Positions 1 through 8,300 of a stretch of 37,169 nucleotides of DNA are shown here, in pieces. The notes beneath the pieces are model-generated. The model saw only the letters and a list, made by a program, of their open reading frames with translations. It was not told the DNA's origin and did not search any database. Both the position numbers and the translations under genes were made by a program. Source of the DNA: Candidatus Velthaea versatilis (GTDB lineage Bacteria > Vulcanimicrobiota > Vulcanimicrobiia > Vulcanimicrobiales > Vulcanimicrobiaceae); assembly GCA_003134035.1 (NCBI GenBank), contig PLAE01000085.1:1-37169 (forward strand). The letters are read 5' to 3'. Position 1 is the first letter of the stretch; each line of letters starts with the position of its first letter.

Positions 1-2
1 TG

Positions 3-341
3 CCGCCTAGTACGCCGGCACCGGTGCCGCCCACCAGTGCCCCGGCACCGACGCCCTCTGGGGCGTCCGGGCAAATCGTAATTTCGCCCAGTACGCCGCT
101 GTCGTTTTTCAATGTCGGCCCGGTCTACGCGCAGAGCGTAACGCTCAGCCAGCCGAACTACACCGGCCTCTTTAGCATCTCGGGCTGCGATTCCGTCGTA
201 TCGGTTCCGACCACGGCCACCGACGCGCTTTTGATCACGCCAGTTATTGCGGGGACCTGTTCAATCACCGTCACCGGCGGAGCCGGTATTAGCGCCATCA
301 TCAGCGTGCAGGTAACCACAACGAGTATCGTAAGCCAGTAA
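3..341 (+). CDS. C-terminal end of a secreted Ig-like protein (5' truncated)
   Basis: The frame is open from the first bases of the window and ends in TAA, so the start lies upstream. The visible part begins with a linker rich in Pro, Ala, Thr and Ser, followed by about 85 residues with alternating hydrophobic and Ser/Thr residues and two cysteines (in SGCDS and GTCSI) spaced as in a small Ig-like beta-sandwich (BIg2-like). There is no membrane anchor at the C-terminus, so it is probably secreted or surface-displayed. The fold is inferred from pattern only. The methionine 24 bases into the window lies inside the Pro-rich linker and is unlikely to be a real start. Confidence 0.6.
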   Translation, partial: PPSTPAPVPPTSAPAPTPSGASGQIVISPSTPLSFFNVGPVYAQSVTLSQPNYTGLFSISGCDSVVSVPTTATDALLITPVIAGTCSITVTGGAGISAIISVQVTTTSIVSQ

Positions 342-356
342 CGCCGCGCGGCGCGG

Positions 357-1949
357 CTACTCAGCGATGACCGCCGTGCCTCCCGTATCAGCTTTTCTTC
401 CGCTCAAGAGAAACACCGTGGGGATCGAGACCGCGAAGACGATCGCGCACAGCCGGAATACGTCGTTGTAGGACATCACGGTCGCGTTGAGCGAGACGAT
501 TCCGGTCAGTTGCTGCAGCCGGGCGCCGACATCAGTTGCGCCGTGCAGCATCGCGGCCACGGCGGGGTTCGCGGCGGTCACGCCCGAGGCCAGGATCGCA
601 TAGTGTCCGTCTTCGGAGCGCTGCTGCACGAACTGCAGGATCGCGATGCCGAATCCGCCGCCCAACTGGCGCACGAGCGTATAGAGCCCGGTCGCGTTCG
701 ACATGTGGGCGCGCGAAACGCCGGCCAGCGTCGCGGTCGTGAGGGGAACGAACAAGAAGCCCAGTGCAAAACCCTGGAACACGCGCGGCCAGAAGATGTC
801 ACCGATGCCCGCACTGGCGTTGAGATAGCCCAACATCCACGAACCGGCTGCGAACAGCGCCAGCCCGAAGGCGATCGATGCGCGGGCGTCGAGAAACTTG
901 GCCATGCGCCCGGCGATCGGCATCGATATGGCCGTCGCGAGCGCACCGGGCAGCAGCGCAAGACCGGTGACGGTCGCATCGAAGCCAAGCACGTTCTGCA
1001 GAAACAATGGGATGACCAAATTGAGACCGTAGAGCCCAAAGCCGCTGACGATTCCAATAATGTTGCCGGCCGTGAAGCCGCTCGAGGCGAACACCGACAG
1101 ATCGACGAGCGGATTGGCGACCCGAAGTTCGCGCACGACGAAGCCGATGATCCCGCCGAATGCGATGATCGACATGACAACGATCGTTTGCGAACTGAAC
1201 CAATCATCGTGCTGGCCGCGTTCGAGCACGTATTGCAGCGATGCCAGACCCGCCGTCATGATGCCTAAGCCGAACCAATCGATGCGCGAGTCATCGCGTT
1301 TGATGTATGTCGGATCCTTGATGTAACGCAGCGTCATCACGAACGCGATGACGCCGATCGGCAAATTGATGAAGAAGATCAGCGGCCAGGAGAAGTTGTC
1401 GATGATGACACCGCCCAGCACGGGCCCGATCGCCGGGCCGACCATCGCGCCCAAGCCGAAGATCGCCATCGCTCCGCTGCGCTTATCGGCCGGGTAGGAC
1501 TCGAACAGGATCGCCTGCGCGGTCGGCTGCAGCGCGCCGCCGCCCACGCCTTGGATCACGCGGTAAAACACGAGCTGCCAAACGTTGGTCGCCGTGCCGC
1601 ACAAAAACGAGCTCACCGTGAAGAGCACGATGCAGGCGGCGTAATAATTCTTGCGGCCGAAGCGCGCGGTAAGCCAGCCGTTGAGCGGCATGATGACCAC
1701 GTTGGCCAGAATATAGCCCGTCGCGACCCAGCCGATCTCGTCGATCGAGGCGCCCAGCGTGCCCGCCATGTTGGTCAGCGCGACGTTGACGATCGACGTG
1801 TCGACGATCGCCATGATCAGACCGAGCATCGTCGTGAGCGTGATGAGGATGACCGGCGGATCGGCCTTGACGGCGGGCGCCGCCGGCTCAGCTAGGGACG
1901 GCCTGACGACGCCGCGTGGAATCGTCGCGTTTGTAGGTAAAACGGCCAT
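357..1949 (-). CDS. DHA2-family MFS multidrug exporter (EmrB/QacA type)
   Basis: Inner-membrane, proton-driven drug exporter of the 14-helix DHA2 group. The 530-residue length is typical. A hydrophilic N-terminus of about 30 residues precedes helix 1, which carries the membrane-embedded Asp of this group (D50 in MAIVDTSIVNVAL). Motif A is at residues 91-100 (GWLTARFGRK). The antiporter motif C is near 171-180 (GPAIGPVLGG). The last residues are polar and cytoplasmic. No EmrA-type membrane-fusion partner is adjacent. It is transcribed away from a TetR regulator whose start lies only 24 bp off, and that regulator is its likely controller. The substrate cannot be read from sequence. Confidence 0.9.
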   Translation of the reverse strand: MAVLPTNATIPRGVVRPSLAEPAAPAVKADPPVILITLTTMLGLIMAIVDTSIVNVALTNMAGTLGASIDEIGWVATGYILANVVIMPLNGWLTARFGRKNYYAACIVLFTVSSFLCGTATNVWQLVFYRVIQGVGGGALQPTAQAILFESYPADKRSGAMAIFGLGAMVGPAIGPVLGGVIIDNFSWPLIFFINLPIGVIAFVMTLRYIKDPTYIKRDDSRIDWFGLGIMTAGLASLQYVLERGQHDDWFSSQTIVVMSIIAFGGIIGFVVRELRVANPLVDLSVFASSGFTAGNIIGIVSGFGLYGLNLVIPLFLQNVLGFDATVTGLALLPGALATAISMPIAGRMAKFLDARASIAFGLALFAAGSWMLGYLNASAGIGDIFWPRVFQGFALGFLFVPLTTATLAGVSRAHMSNATGLYTLVRQLGGGFGIAILQFVQQRSEDGHYAILASGVTAANPAVAAMLHGATDVGARLQQLTGIVSLNATVMSYNDVFRLCAIVFAVSIPTVFLLSGRKADTGGTAVIAE

Positions 1950-1973
1950 GACAGCGAAGTCATCTTACCACAA

Positions 1974-2744
1974 ATGGCGTATGAAGTCGTAAAAACGATC
2001 GGCACGCGACAATATCGTTACCAGGTGCAGAGCGAGCGCGATCCGGGCACCGGCAAAACGCGCAATCGCTGGACGTACCTCGGCCGAGTGGTTAGCGAGC
2101 CCCAGCCGCCGGCGGTCCGGGCGCCGCGCCCGAACGCGCGGCTGCGGCTGCTCGAAGCGGCAGAAACCTTGATGGCCGGCGGCGACGCTGCCGCGGTCAC
2201 CGTCGATGCGATTACGGCCGCAGCCGGCGTCGCACACGGAACATTTTATCGCTATTTTCGCGACCGCTCGTCGGCGCTCGAGGCGTTGGCGCGCCATATG
2301 AAAGAGGATCGCGGCATCGGCGACGACCGGCTCCTGCGCGCCGACGTCGAGTCAGTCGCGGCGGCGCGAGCAGGCGCCCGGGCGTGGGTCGAAGACAAAC
2401 TGCGCACGTCGCGCGGACTTCGCCGGACGATCATCGCCTGGTACGCGCTCATGGCCAGTGATGCGCGCTTGGCGGCGTATCGCGAAGAACGGCGCGAGGG
2501 GGCCCTCGCGCGCCTCCGCGATCATCTCGAACGGCTTGCCGAACGCGGCTTCGCCGATATTGCCGACGCGGCCGCGACCGCTGCCGGGATCGTCGCGCTC
2601 ATCGACGGCATCACACGGACGTCGATTCTCGAGCGCGACCGCCTTGACGACGCAGCGATCGCTGCCGTGGCTGACATCGTCGAGCGTGCGATCTTCGCCC
2701 GGCTGGAGCCGGCCGTTGCGGCGGGTCAAGCGCCGGCAAACTGA
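1974..2744 (+). CDS. TetR-family regulator with an unusual N-terminal extension
   Basis: 256-residue transcriptional repressor. The DNA-binding domain does not begin at the N-terminus: the helix-turn-helix is at about residues 76-98, with the typical ending HGTFYRYF. Ahead of it are about 50 extra residues, of which the first 40 (containing YRYQVQSERDPGTGKTRNRW) look like a small beta-rich module ending in a tyrosine/glycine motif (WTYLGR). The ligand-binding half (about 110-256) is rich in Ala and Arg. The divergent arrangement with the DHA2 exporter suggests it represses that gene. If translation starts later, for example at a GTG near 2090, the extension would vanish. The coherent composition of the extension argues that it is translated. 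Confidence 0.85.
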   Translation: MAYEVVKTIGTRQYRYQVQSERDPGTGKTRNRWTYLGRVVSEPQPPAVRAPRPNARLRLLEAAETLMAGGDAAAVTVDAITAAAGVAHGTFYRYFRDRSSALEALARHMKEDRGIGDDRLLRADVESVAAARAGARAWVEDKLRTSRGLRRTIIAWYALMASDARLAAYREERREGALARLRDHLERLAERGFADIADAAATAAGIVALIDGITRTSILERDRLDDAAIAAVADIVERAIFARLEPAVAAGQAPAN

Positions 2745-2802
2745 CCGACATCGCTTGAACGTGCTGCCGAGGATCGGCTGCGGGCGGACGATCGCGTGAT
2801 GC

Positions 2803-5800
2803 TCATGATTCCGCCTTTGCCACGTGCAGCGGAAAGGGCTTGCGCGGGCGCGCGCCGCTGCCCATGGCAAGGCGGAAGATCGCCGGCAGCGCGACGAGCG
2901 TCATCGGCATTGACAGCCCAAGGCCGAAGATGACGCTCCAGCAGAACGGCCGCCAGAGCGTTTGCGCCGAAAACGCGAGCGGCAGCAGACCCGCGATCGA
3001 CGCGAGCACCGTGAGCAGAATGGGCCGCAGACGCTTCGTCCCGGCTCTGATGAGCGCGCGCTCGAGCGCTTCGCCCGCTTCGATCTCGCGCCGCGCATAC
3101 TCGAACAGCACGATCGTGTGGTTGGTCACGATGCCGCCCAGACTCGCGATGCCGAGCGCGGCGATAAAGCCGAAATGCTGGCCGGTGAGCGCCAAGCCGC
3201 AAATCGCGCCGACGAGCCCCAGCGGCACCGCGCACAGAACGACGAGCGAGAGCCGTAACGTGCGGAACTCCCACAGCAGCACCATTTGATTGATCAGCAG
3301 ACCCACGATCACCGCGGTGAGTAAATTGCGGAACGATTTGGTCGTCTGTTCGTCCTCGCCGCCGTAGCTTAGCTGCACACCCGCCGGCAGCCCGAGCGCG
3401 GCGCGGCTCGCGCGGAATTCCGCTAGCACATCGGACGGGAGGGCGCCGCGCTCGACGTTCGCGAGCACGGTGATCGTGCGGATACCGTCGCGCAGCGCCG
3501 TGACGCTGGTCTGGGTCGCCGGTGCGACCGTCGCGAACTCGTCGAGCGGCACGGCTGCTCCGGCGCTGTTGCGGACCGCGAGCGTGCCGAACGCGCCGGC
3601 GTCGCGGCGCAGCTCCGCCGGCAGCCGCACCACGACCGGCGTTTGGCGGTCGGGCTCTCGGATGGACGTGGCGACCGTCCCGCCGTACGCTAGCGCAACG
3701 AGTGCCTGGACGTCGGACGCGCGTACGCCGGCGGCCCCGAGCCGCTGCGGATCGAGTGCCGCGCTCAGCTTCGTGGTCGGCACGCCCCGCGAGTCGCGCA
3801 CCGCGCTTGCGCCCGGCGTGGCCGCGAGCTGCTGTGCGGTCAATCGCGCGGCGCGGTCGAGGGCGGCCTCGTCGTCGTCGCCGGCCAAACGAATTTGAAT
3901 CGGCGCACCCACCGGCGGACCTTGTTCGAGCCGCTTTACTTCGATGCGCGCGCCGCTCACTTGCGCCCGCGTGCGCGCCGCCAGCGCATCGACGAGCCGG
4001 TTCGCGGCGGCGACGTCGACGGTGTCGACGATGATCTGCGCGTAACTCGGCGTTGGCTGTTCGGAGGTGACGTTGTAGTAAAATCGCGGTGCGCCCGCGC
4101 CGATGAACGCCCCATACGTCGTGACGCCGGTTTGCCCAGCGATAAGGCGTTCGACGTGCGCGGCGATGCGTTCGGTCGTGCGGATGTCGGTGCCGTCGGC
4201 GGCGCTGATATCGATGAAGAACTGGGCCCGGTCGGCCGAAGGGAAAAATTGCATGCCGAGCCGAGGGACGTACGCAAAAGCGCCTGCCACGGCGAGCAAC
4301 GCGACGCCGGCCGTCAGCAGCGGCCGCGCCAGCGCGGTGGTGCCGACCGGAACGAACGCGCGCTGCAGTACCGCCAGCACTCCGTCGAACGGCGCCCGGC
4401 CGTCGCCGCCGGTCGCGAACCACACGCCGAGGATCGGCGTGATGAAGTACGCGACGAGCAGCGACATCGCGAGCGAAATCGACGTCACGACGCCAAGGTC
4501 GCGCACGAAGTCGCCGATGCCGCCGCCCATCAACCGGAACGGCAGGAACGAGGACATCGCAACGAGCGTCGAGGTAAGCAACGGCAACCACAGATCACCG
4601 AGGCCGCGCGCGGCGGCTTCTTCGCGCGCCATGCCGGCGCGCAGATGGTGCTCGATATTGTCGACCGACACGATGCCCGTATCGACGATGATCCCCAGAC
4701 TGATGATGAGCGCGAGAATCGAAATCTGGTTGATGTCGACGGCGACGAACTTCATATAGCCGAACGTCAGCGCCATCGACAGGATGACGGTAACACCGAC
4801 GATGAGACCGTTGCGCGGGCCCATGAAGAGCGCGACTAGACCGGTCACGATGACGATCGCGAGCACGAGGTTAAAACCGAAATCGGCGATCCGGTCGCTG
4901 ACGGTCTTCGGCTGATCGGCGATGAGCGACGCGGTGGTGCCCGCGGGCCAGTTCACGCGCTCGGCGTCGAGCAGCCGCGTCACTTCGGGTCCGAGATCCG
5001 TCACCGATGACGTTTCCTTCGCTGCGATCGCGATCGCGATGCCGCGCGTTCCGGCGACATGCACGATTTCGGACGGCGGGTCGGGATAGCCGGTCGTGAC
5101 GCGCGCGAGGTCGCCGACGCGCAGCAGACGGCCGTCGAACGTGCTCACCGGCGTGCGCGCGACGTCGGACGCGCTCGTCAGCGGTGCTGCCGGATCGATC
5201 TGCGCGAGCCGGCCGCCGACGGCCGCGTCACCGGCCGGAACCAGCTCATTCTGCGCGGCGAGCGCGTCGGTCACATCACGGGCGGTGACGCCGAATTGCG
5301 AGAGCGCGGCGACGTCGAGGTCGACGTTAAGCTGCTGTTCCTGCGCGCCCACCATTTTCACCAGACCGGCGTCGGGCAACCGCGAAATGCGGTCGGCCAG
5401 CGCTTTCGCGAAGTCGCGCAGTTCGCGCGGCGACCGGCCGGCGGACGTGACGCCGACGATCAGCGGATAGGTTTTCCACGCGTCGTCGACGATGGACGGC
5501 CCGTCGACCGCTGGCGGCAGTTCGGAACGCAGGTCAGCCAAATGATTGCGCACGTCGCGCAGCGGCGCATCGGCGTTGGAGATCGCGTCGTCGAAATCGA
5601 TCCGGATGACGGAGATGCCGGGGCGCGACGTGCCTTCGACATGTTCGACGTTCGCGACGCCGCGCAGATCGTCGCTGATCTTCTTCGTGACGAGCTGCTC
5701 GACGTCACGTGTCGTGGCGCCCGGCCATGTGGCGACCACTTCGGTTTGGCGCTGCGTGGTGCCGGGGTCTTCGCGCCGCTGCATGCCCAGCGCCGCGGCG

Positions 5801-5880
5801 AGTGACCAGAACAGCGCCAGGACGAGCGCGGCCAGCACGAGACTTTTGCGCGCGAGGGCGAAGCGCGGCAGGCGGTTCAC
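2803..5880 (-). CDS. RND efflux transporter permease (AcrB/MexB-like superfamily)
   Basis: Inner-membrane pump subunit of 1025 residues, the usual length for AcrB-type RND proteins: one N-terminal helix, a large periplasmic loop (about 33-330), helices 2-6, a second large loop (about 545-850) and the last helices. The proton-relay region of helix 4 reads GIIVDTGIV, so AcrB Asp407 is kept (D400) but Asp408 is Thr (T401). In helix 10 the place of AcrB Lys940 is Thr (T919, in GIVTNHTIVLF). The start is a GTG that overlaps the stop of the adaptor gene (GTGA), so the two are translationally coupled. No outer-membrane channel gene is adjacent. Substrate unknown. Confidence 0.9.
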   Translation of the reverse strand: MNRLPRFALARKSLVLAALVLALFWSLAAALGMQRREDPGTTQRQTEVVATWPGATTRDVEQLVTKKISDDLRGVANVEHVEGTSRPGISVIRIDFDDAISNADAPLRDVRNHLADLRSELPPAVDGPSIVDDAWKTYPLIVGVTSAGRSPRELRDFAKALADRISRLPDAGLVKMVGAQEQQLNVDLDVAALSQFGVTARDVTDALAAQNELVPAGDAAVGGRLAQIDPAAPLTSASDVARTPVSTFDGRLLRVGDLARVTTGYPDPPSEIVHVAGTRGIAIAIAAKETSSVTDLGPEVTRLLDAERVNWPAGTTASLIADQPKTVSDRIADFGFNLVLAIVIVTGLVALFMGPRNGLIVGVTVILSMALTFGYMKFVAVDINQISILALIISLGIIVDTGIVSVDNIEHHLRAGMAREEAAARGLGDLWLPLLTSTLVAMSSFLPFRLMGGGIGDFVRDLGVVTSISLAMSLLVAYFITPILGVWFATGGDGRAPFDGVLAVLQRAFVPVGTTALARPLLTAGVALLAVAGAFAYVPRLGMQFFPSADRAQFFIDISAADGTDIRTTERIAAHVERLIAGQTGVTTYGAFIGAGAPRFYYNVTSEQPTPSYAQIIVDTVDVAAANRLVDALAARTRAQVSGARIEVKRLEQGPPVGAPIQIRLAGDDDEAALDRAARLTAQQLAATPGASAVRDSRGVPTTKLSAALDPQRLGAAGVRASDVQALVALAYGGTVATSIREPDRQTPVVVRLPAELRRDAGAFGTLAVRNSAGAAVPLDEFATVAPATQTSVTALRDGIRTITVLANVERGALPSDVLAEFRASRAALGLPAGVQLSYGGEDEQTTKSFRNLLTAVIVGLLINQMVLLWEFRTLRLSLVVLCAVPLGLVGAICGLALTGQHFGFIAALGIASLGGIVTNHTIVLFEYARREIEAGEALERALIRAGTKRLRPILLTVLASIAGLLPLAFSAQTLWRPFCWSVIFGLGLSMPMTLVALPAIFRLAMGSGARPRKPFPLHVAKAES

Positions 5881-7139
5881 GAGCCGCTCACCACACGCAC
5901 GGCATCGCCCGCGTGAACCAAGTCGGCGCCGGCGCTCACGATACGCGTCCCCGGCCGGATGCCGGCGACGAGTGCGCGGTCACCGTCGGTGTCGATGAGA
6001 CGCACCGCGCGCGGTGCGGTCGTCGCCAGGCGCGGATCGAAGACGGCGACGGTGTGCGAACCGTCGGCGGCCGTCATCACCGCGGCAAGTGGAATCGCCG
6101 CGTCGCCCGCGGCTCGGCGCGTGCCCAGCGCAACGTCGACGACCGTACCCGGCCGCACGCGCAGTCCGGGCACCTGGACGCGCACCGCGGCCGTGCGGCT
6201 CACGGTGTCGGCCGCCGGCTCGATGCGCATCACGCGCCCGTGGTAGACGGCGCCGCCGGCGCTCACGATCGCGACGGTGCCCGGTGCGATTTGCGGCAGC
6301 GTGCGTTCCGGTACGGCGGCGATCACGTCGGGATCGCGCGCATCGGTCAACGTGAACGCAACGCCGCCGGGCTGTGCCTCGCTGCCGGGCTCGACGGCGC
6401 GGCTGAGCACGTAGGCTGCGGCGGGGGCCGCGATGGCGGTCTTGCGCAGGGTGACGGCGGCGAGTTCCGCGCTTGCGGCGGCTGCTCGCGCATCAGCCTC
6501 CGCCGCCGCGATGTCCTCGCGCCGCGAACCGCCGTCGACGAGGGACCGCTCCGCGCGCGCTTGACCCAACTGTGCGCGCGCCGCATCGACCTGGGCGCGC
6601 GCGTCCGTATCAGCGGCGACGACGGCATCGTGCTGCTGCGCTGAAACGTCGCCGCCAGCGAACAACTGGTCGTAACGCCCCCGGTTTGCTTGCGCCAGCC
6701 GCGCTGCGGTCAGCGCCCGGTCGAGCTGGGCTTGCGCCGCGCCAACGGCCGCGAATGCGGCCGAGCGTTCCCCGTTGCGAGCACCCGCGGAGGTCTTGGC
6801 GGCGACGGCTGCCGCCGCCGCCGCGCGGGCTTCGGCGGCCCGGTACTGCGCGGCATAGTCGGCATCGTCGATGACCGCGAGAACCTCGCCGGCGGCGACG
6901 CGGTCGCCGACGTCATGCCGTACCTCCGCGATCCGCCCCGCGATCTCGAAGCCGACCCGATACACGTGCGCGGCGGCGACGGATGCGGGCCCGTGGTAGA
7001 GTGCTCGCTCCGGCGGGCGGGACGCGGTCGCTAGGGTAACGGGAATCGCGCGGTCCGTGGGCGCGTTGGCGGAATGGGCGCATGCCGCGAGCGCGACGGT
7101 CGACCATGCCGTAAGGAGTGCGGTGACGGGTATTTTCAT
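5877..7139 (-). CDS. RND periplasmic adaptor lipoprotein (HlyD/AcrA-like)
   Basis: Membrane-fusion protein linking the downstream RND permease to an outer-membrane channel. I place the start at 7139 rather than at 7172 because it gives a clean lipoprotein signal peptide (MKIPVTALL...LAAC, acylated Cys20) and is preceded at good distance by AGGAGA. After the signal come the first lipoyl half (about 45-85, with DVGDRVAAGEVLAVID), a long Ala-rich alpha-helical hairpin (about 85-210), the second lipoyl half (about 215-250, with VEPGSEAQPGG) and beta-barrel and membrane-proximal domains. Length is about 420 residues, normal for the family. A TGAAC-N3-GTTCA palindrome lies 34 bp upstream of the start. 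Confidence 0.9.
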   Translation of the reverse strand: MKIPVTALLTAWSTVALAACAHSANAPTDRAIPVTLATASRPPERALYHGPASVAAAHVYRVGFEIAGRIAEVRHDVGDRVAAGEVLAVIDDADYAAQYRAAEARAAAAAAVAAKTSAGARNGERSAAFAAVGAAQAQLDRALTAARLAQANRGRYDQLFAGGDVSAQQHDAVVAADTDARAQVDAARAQLGQARAERSLVDGGSRREDIAAAEADARAAAASAELAAVTLRKTAIAAPAAAYVLSRAVEPGSEAQPGGVAFTLTDARDPDVIAAVPERTLPQIAPGTVAIVSAGGAVYHGRVMRIEPAADTVSRTAAVRVQVPGLRVRPGTVVDVALGTRRAAGDAAIPLAAVMTAADGSHTVAVFDPRLATTAPRAVRLIDTDGDRALVAGIRPGTRIVSAGADLVHAGDAVRVVSGS

Positions 7140-7172
7140 CGTACGTTCTCCTGGTAGACGGTCATCAAGCAT

Positions 7173-7185
7173 TGAACAACGTTCA
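7173..7185. promoter_or_regulatory. Probable TetR operator ahead of the RND pump genes
   Basis: Perfect palindrome TGAAC-AAC-GTTCA in the 66-bp gap between the TetR stop and the adaptor start. A near copy (TAAAC-ACC-GTTCA, 7897-7909) lies upstream of the TetR gene itself. Two matching half-site pairs, one before the regulator and one before the pump, fit autoregulation plus control of an internal promoter. Confidence 0.6.
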
Positions 7186-7205
7186 CTAAGGGCTTAAAAA
7201 AAAGG

Positions 7206-7832
7206 CTACGCGCGCAGCCCGGCCAGCATCGATTCTTGGACGATGGTCGCGACGGCGCGTACCTCCGGCATCATTACTGGGCAGGTGATGTGCAGGCTTA
7301 GTGCGCCGTGGAGGCCGGCCCAGAGTGCCTCGGCTGTGCGCTGGGCTTCGACGGGGCGGAACAGGCCGCGCTCCACGGCTTCGGCGACAGCCTGGGCGAG
7401 CACGCCGAAGGCCTGCTCGCCGGGTTCGTCGGTTGCGCACGGCTCCGGGCCGGCGCTGGGCGTCATCGCCGCGTACACATACTTGGCGTCTTCCATGAAG
7501 ATCAGCTTGTACGTCTCGGGGTCGGCGATGCCGAACTCCGTGTATGCCGCGCCGATCGCCCGGATGCGCTCGACCGGATCGGCCACGACGGCCGCGGCGG
7601 GCCCGATGACGGCGACGAGCTTCTCGAAGCCCTCCCGCACGAGCTGGATGGCAATCGCCTCGCGGCTTTCGAAGTAGAGGTAGATCGTGCCGGGCGAGTA
7701 TTCGATCATCTCGGCGATCCGCCGCATCGTAAGCGCTTCCGCACCCTCCTCGATGAAGATGCGCCGCGCGGCCGCGAGAATCGTATCCCGCAGCTCGGCT
7801 TTCTGGCGCTCCCTACGTTCGGCGACCCCCAT
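7206..7832 (-). CDS. TetR-family regulator of the RND pump
   Basis: 208-residue repressor. The helix-turn-helix lies at about residues 35-54 (MRRIAEMIEYSPGTIYLYF), directly after the usual helix 1. The C-terminal ligand/dimer domain (about 75-205) resembles the TetR_C_33/WHG type, with an Ala-rich WAGLHG segment near the end. It lies in the same direction as, and 66 bp ahead of, the adaptor and permease genes, with operator-like palindromes both upstream of it and between it and the pump. It therefore probably represses both itself and the pump until a pump substrate binds. The ligand is unknown. Confidence 0.9.
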   Translation of the reverse strand: MGVAERRERQKAELRDTILAAARRIFIEEGAEALTMRRIAEMIEYSPGTIYLYFESREAIAIQLVREGFEKLVAVIGPAAAVVADPVERIRAIGAAYTEFGIADPETYKLIFMEDAKYVYAAMTPSAGPEPCATDEPGEQAFGVLAQAVAEAVERGLFRPVEAQRTAEALWAGLHGALSLHITCPVMMPEVRAVATIVQESMLAGLRA

Positions 7833-7860
7833 CGTGCTTCTACGCTACGCGGTTAGAGGA

Positions 7861-7920
7861 TGAATGTCAATCCATAAATGAACCATAGTTAATAAATAAA
7901 CACCGTTCACTATCTTTATG
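7861..7920 (-). promoter_or_regulatory. AT-rich promoter/operator region of the TetR-RND unit
   Basis: This 60-bp stretch is markedly richer in A+T than its surroundings and lies just upstream of the TetR start at 7832. It contains TAAAC-ACC-GTTCA (7897-7909), one mismatch from the perfect palindrome ahead of the adaptor gene, and a weaker TGAAC half-site at 7879-7883. It is most likely the main promoter with overlapping operator. I do not assign -35/-10 boxes. Confidence 0.5.
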
Positions 7921-8106
7921 CCCGGGCCGGCGGCCGAGCCGAGATCGTCACTGCCGACCTGGCCGAATCCGCCCAGGGCATTCGCGCGACCGTCGACGCG
8001 CTGCGCGTCCGGCGGACGCCGGCGAATGTCTGACCGGCCTGTCGCGCTCGTAGCCGGCGCGTCGATCGGTATCGGCATCGGCGCGGCATGCGTGCGCAAT
8101 GCGTAA
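7911..8106 (+). pseudogene. Scrambled relics of a short-chain dehydrogenase (SDR)
   Basis: Two short stretches look like pieces of an SDR oxidoreductase but are too short and in the wrong order. In the frame ending at the TGA at 8031-8033, ARAGGRAEIVTADLAES resembles the second strand region of the Rossmann fold (GGRA..VTADL). The ORF at 8026-8106 reads MSDRPVALVAGASIGIGIGA, close to the classical SDR start (VALVTGASxGIGxG), and stops after 26 codons. There is no catalytic YxxxK and no body of the protein. The rest of the 7833-8300 gap shows nothing recognisable. The SDR reading is based on these motifs only. Confidence 0.4.
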
Positions 8107-8300
8107 GCCGAGAATATCGCTGAACGCGCTGCCGTGAGTCGCGCTTCGCTGCGCACCCGGGGACCGATCCTCCGGAGGGCCAGCTCGCGCGAACGCGCAA
8201 GCACGCGGCATGCGGCTCAGCACCCGGGATTCGGCCGGCGCGCGGTATTGAGGGGCGGCGGCAGCCGCCGGCGAAACGGCCCGGGCGGCTGCGCGGCCGT

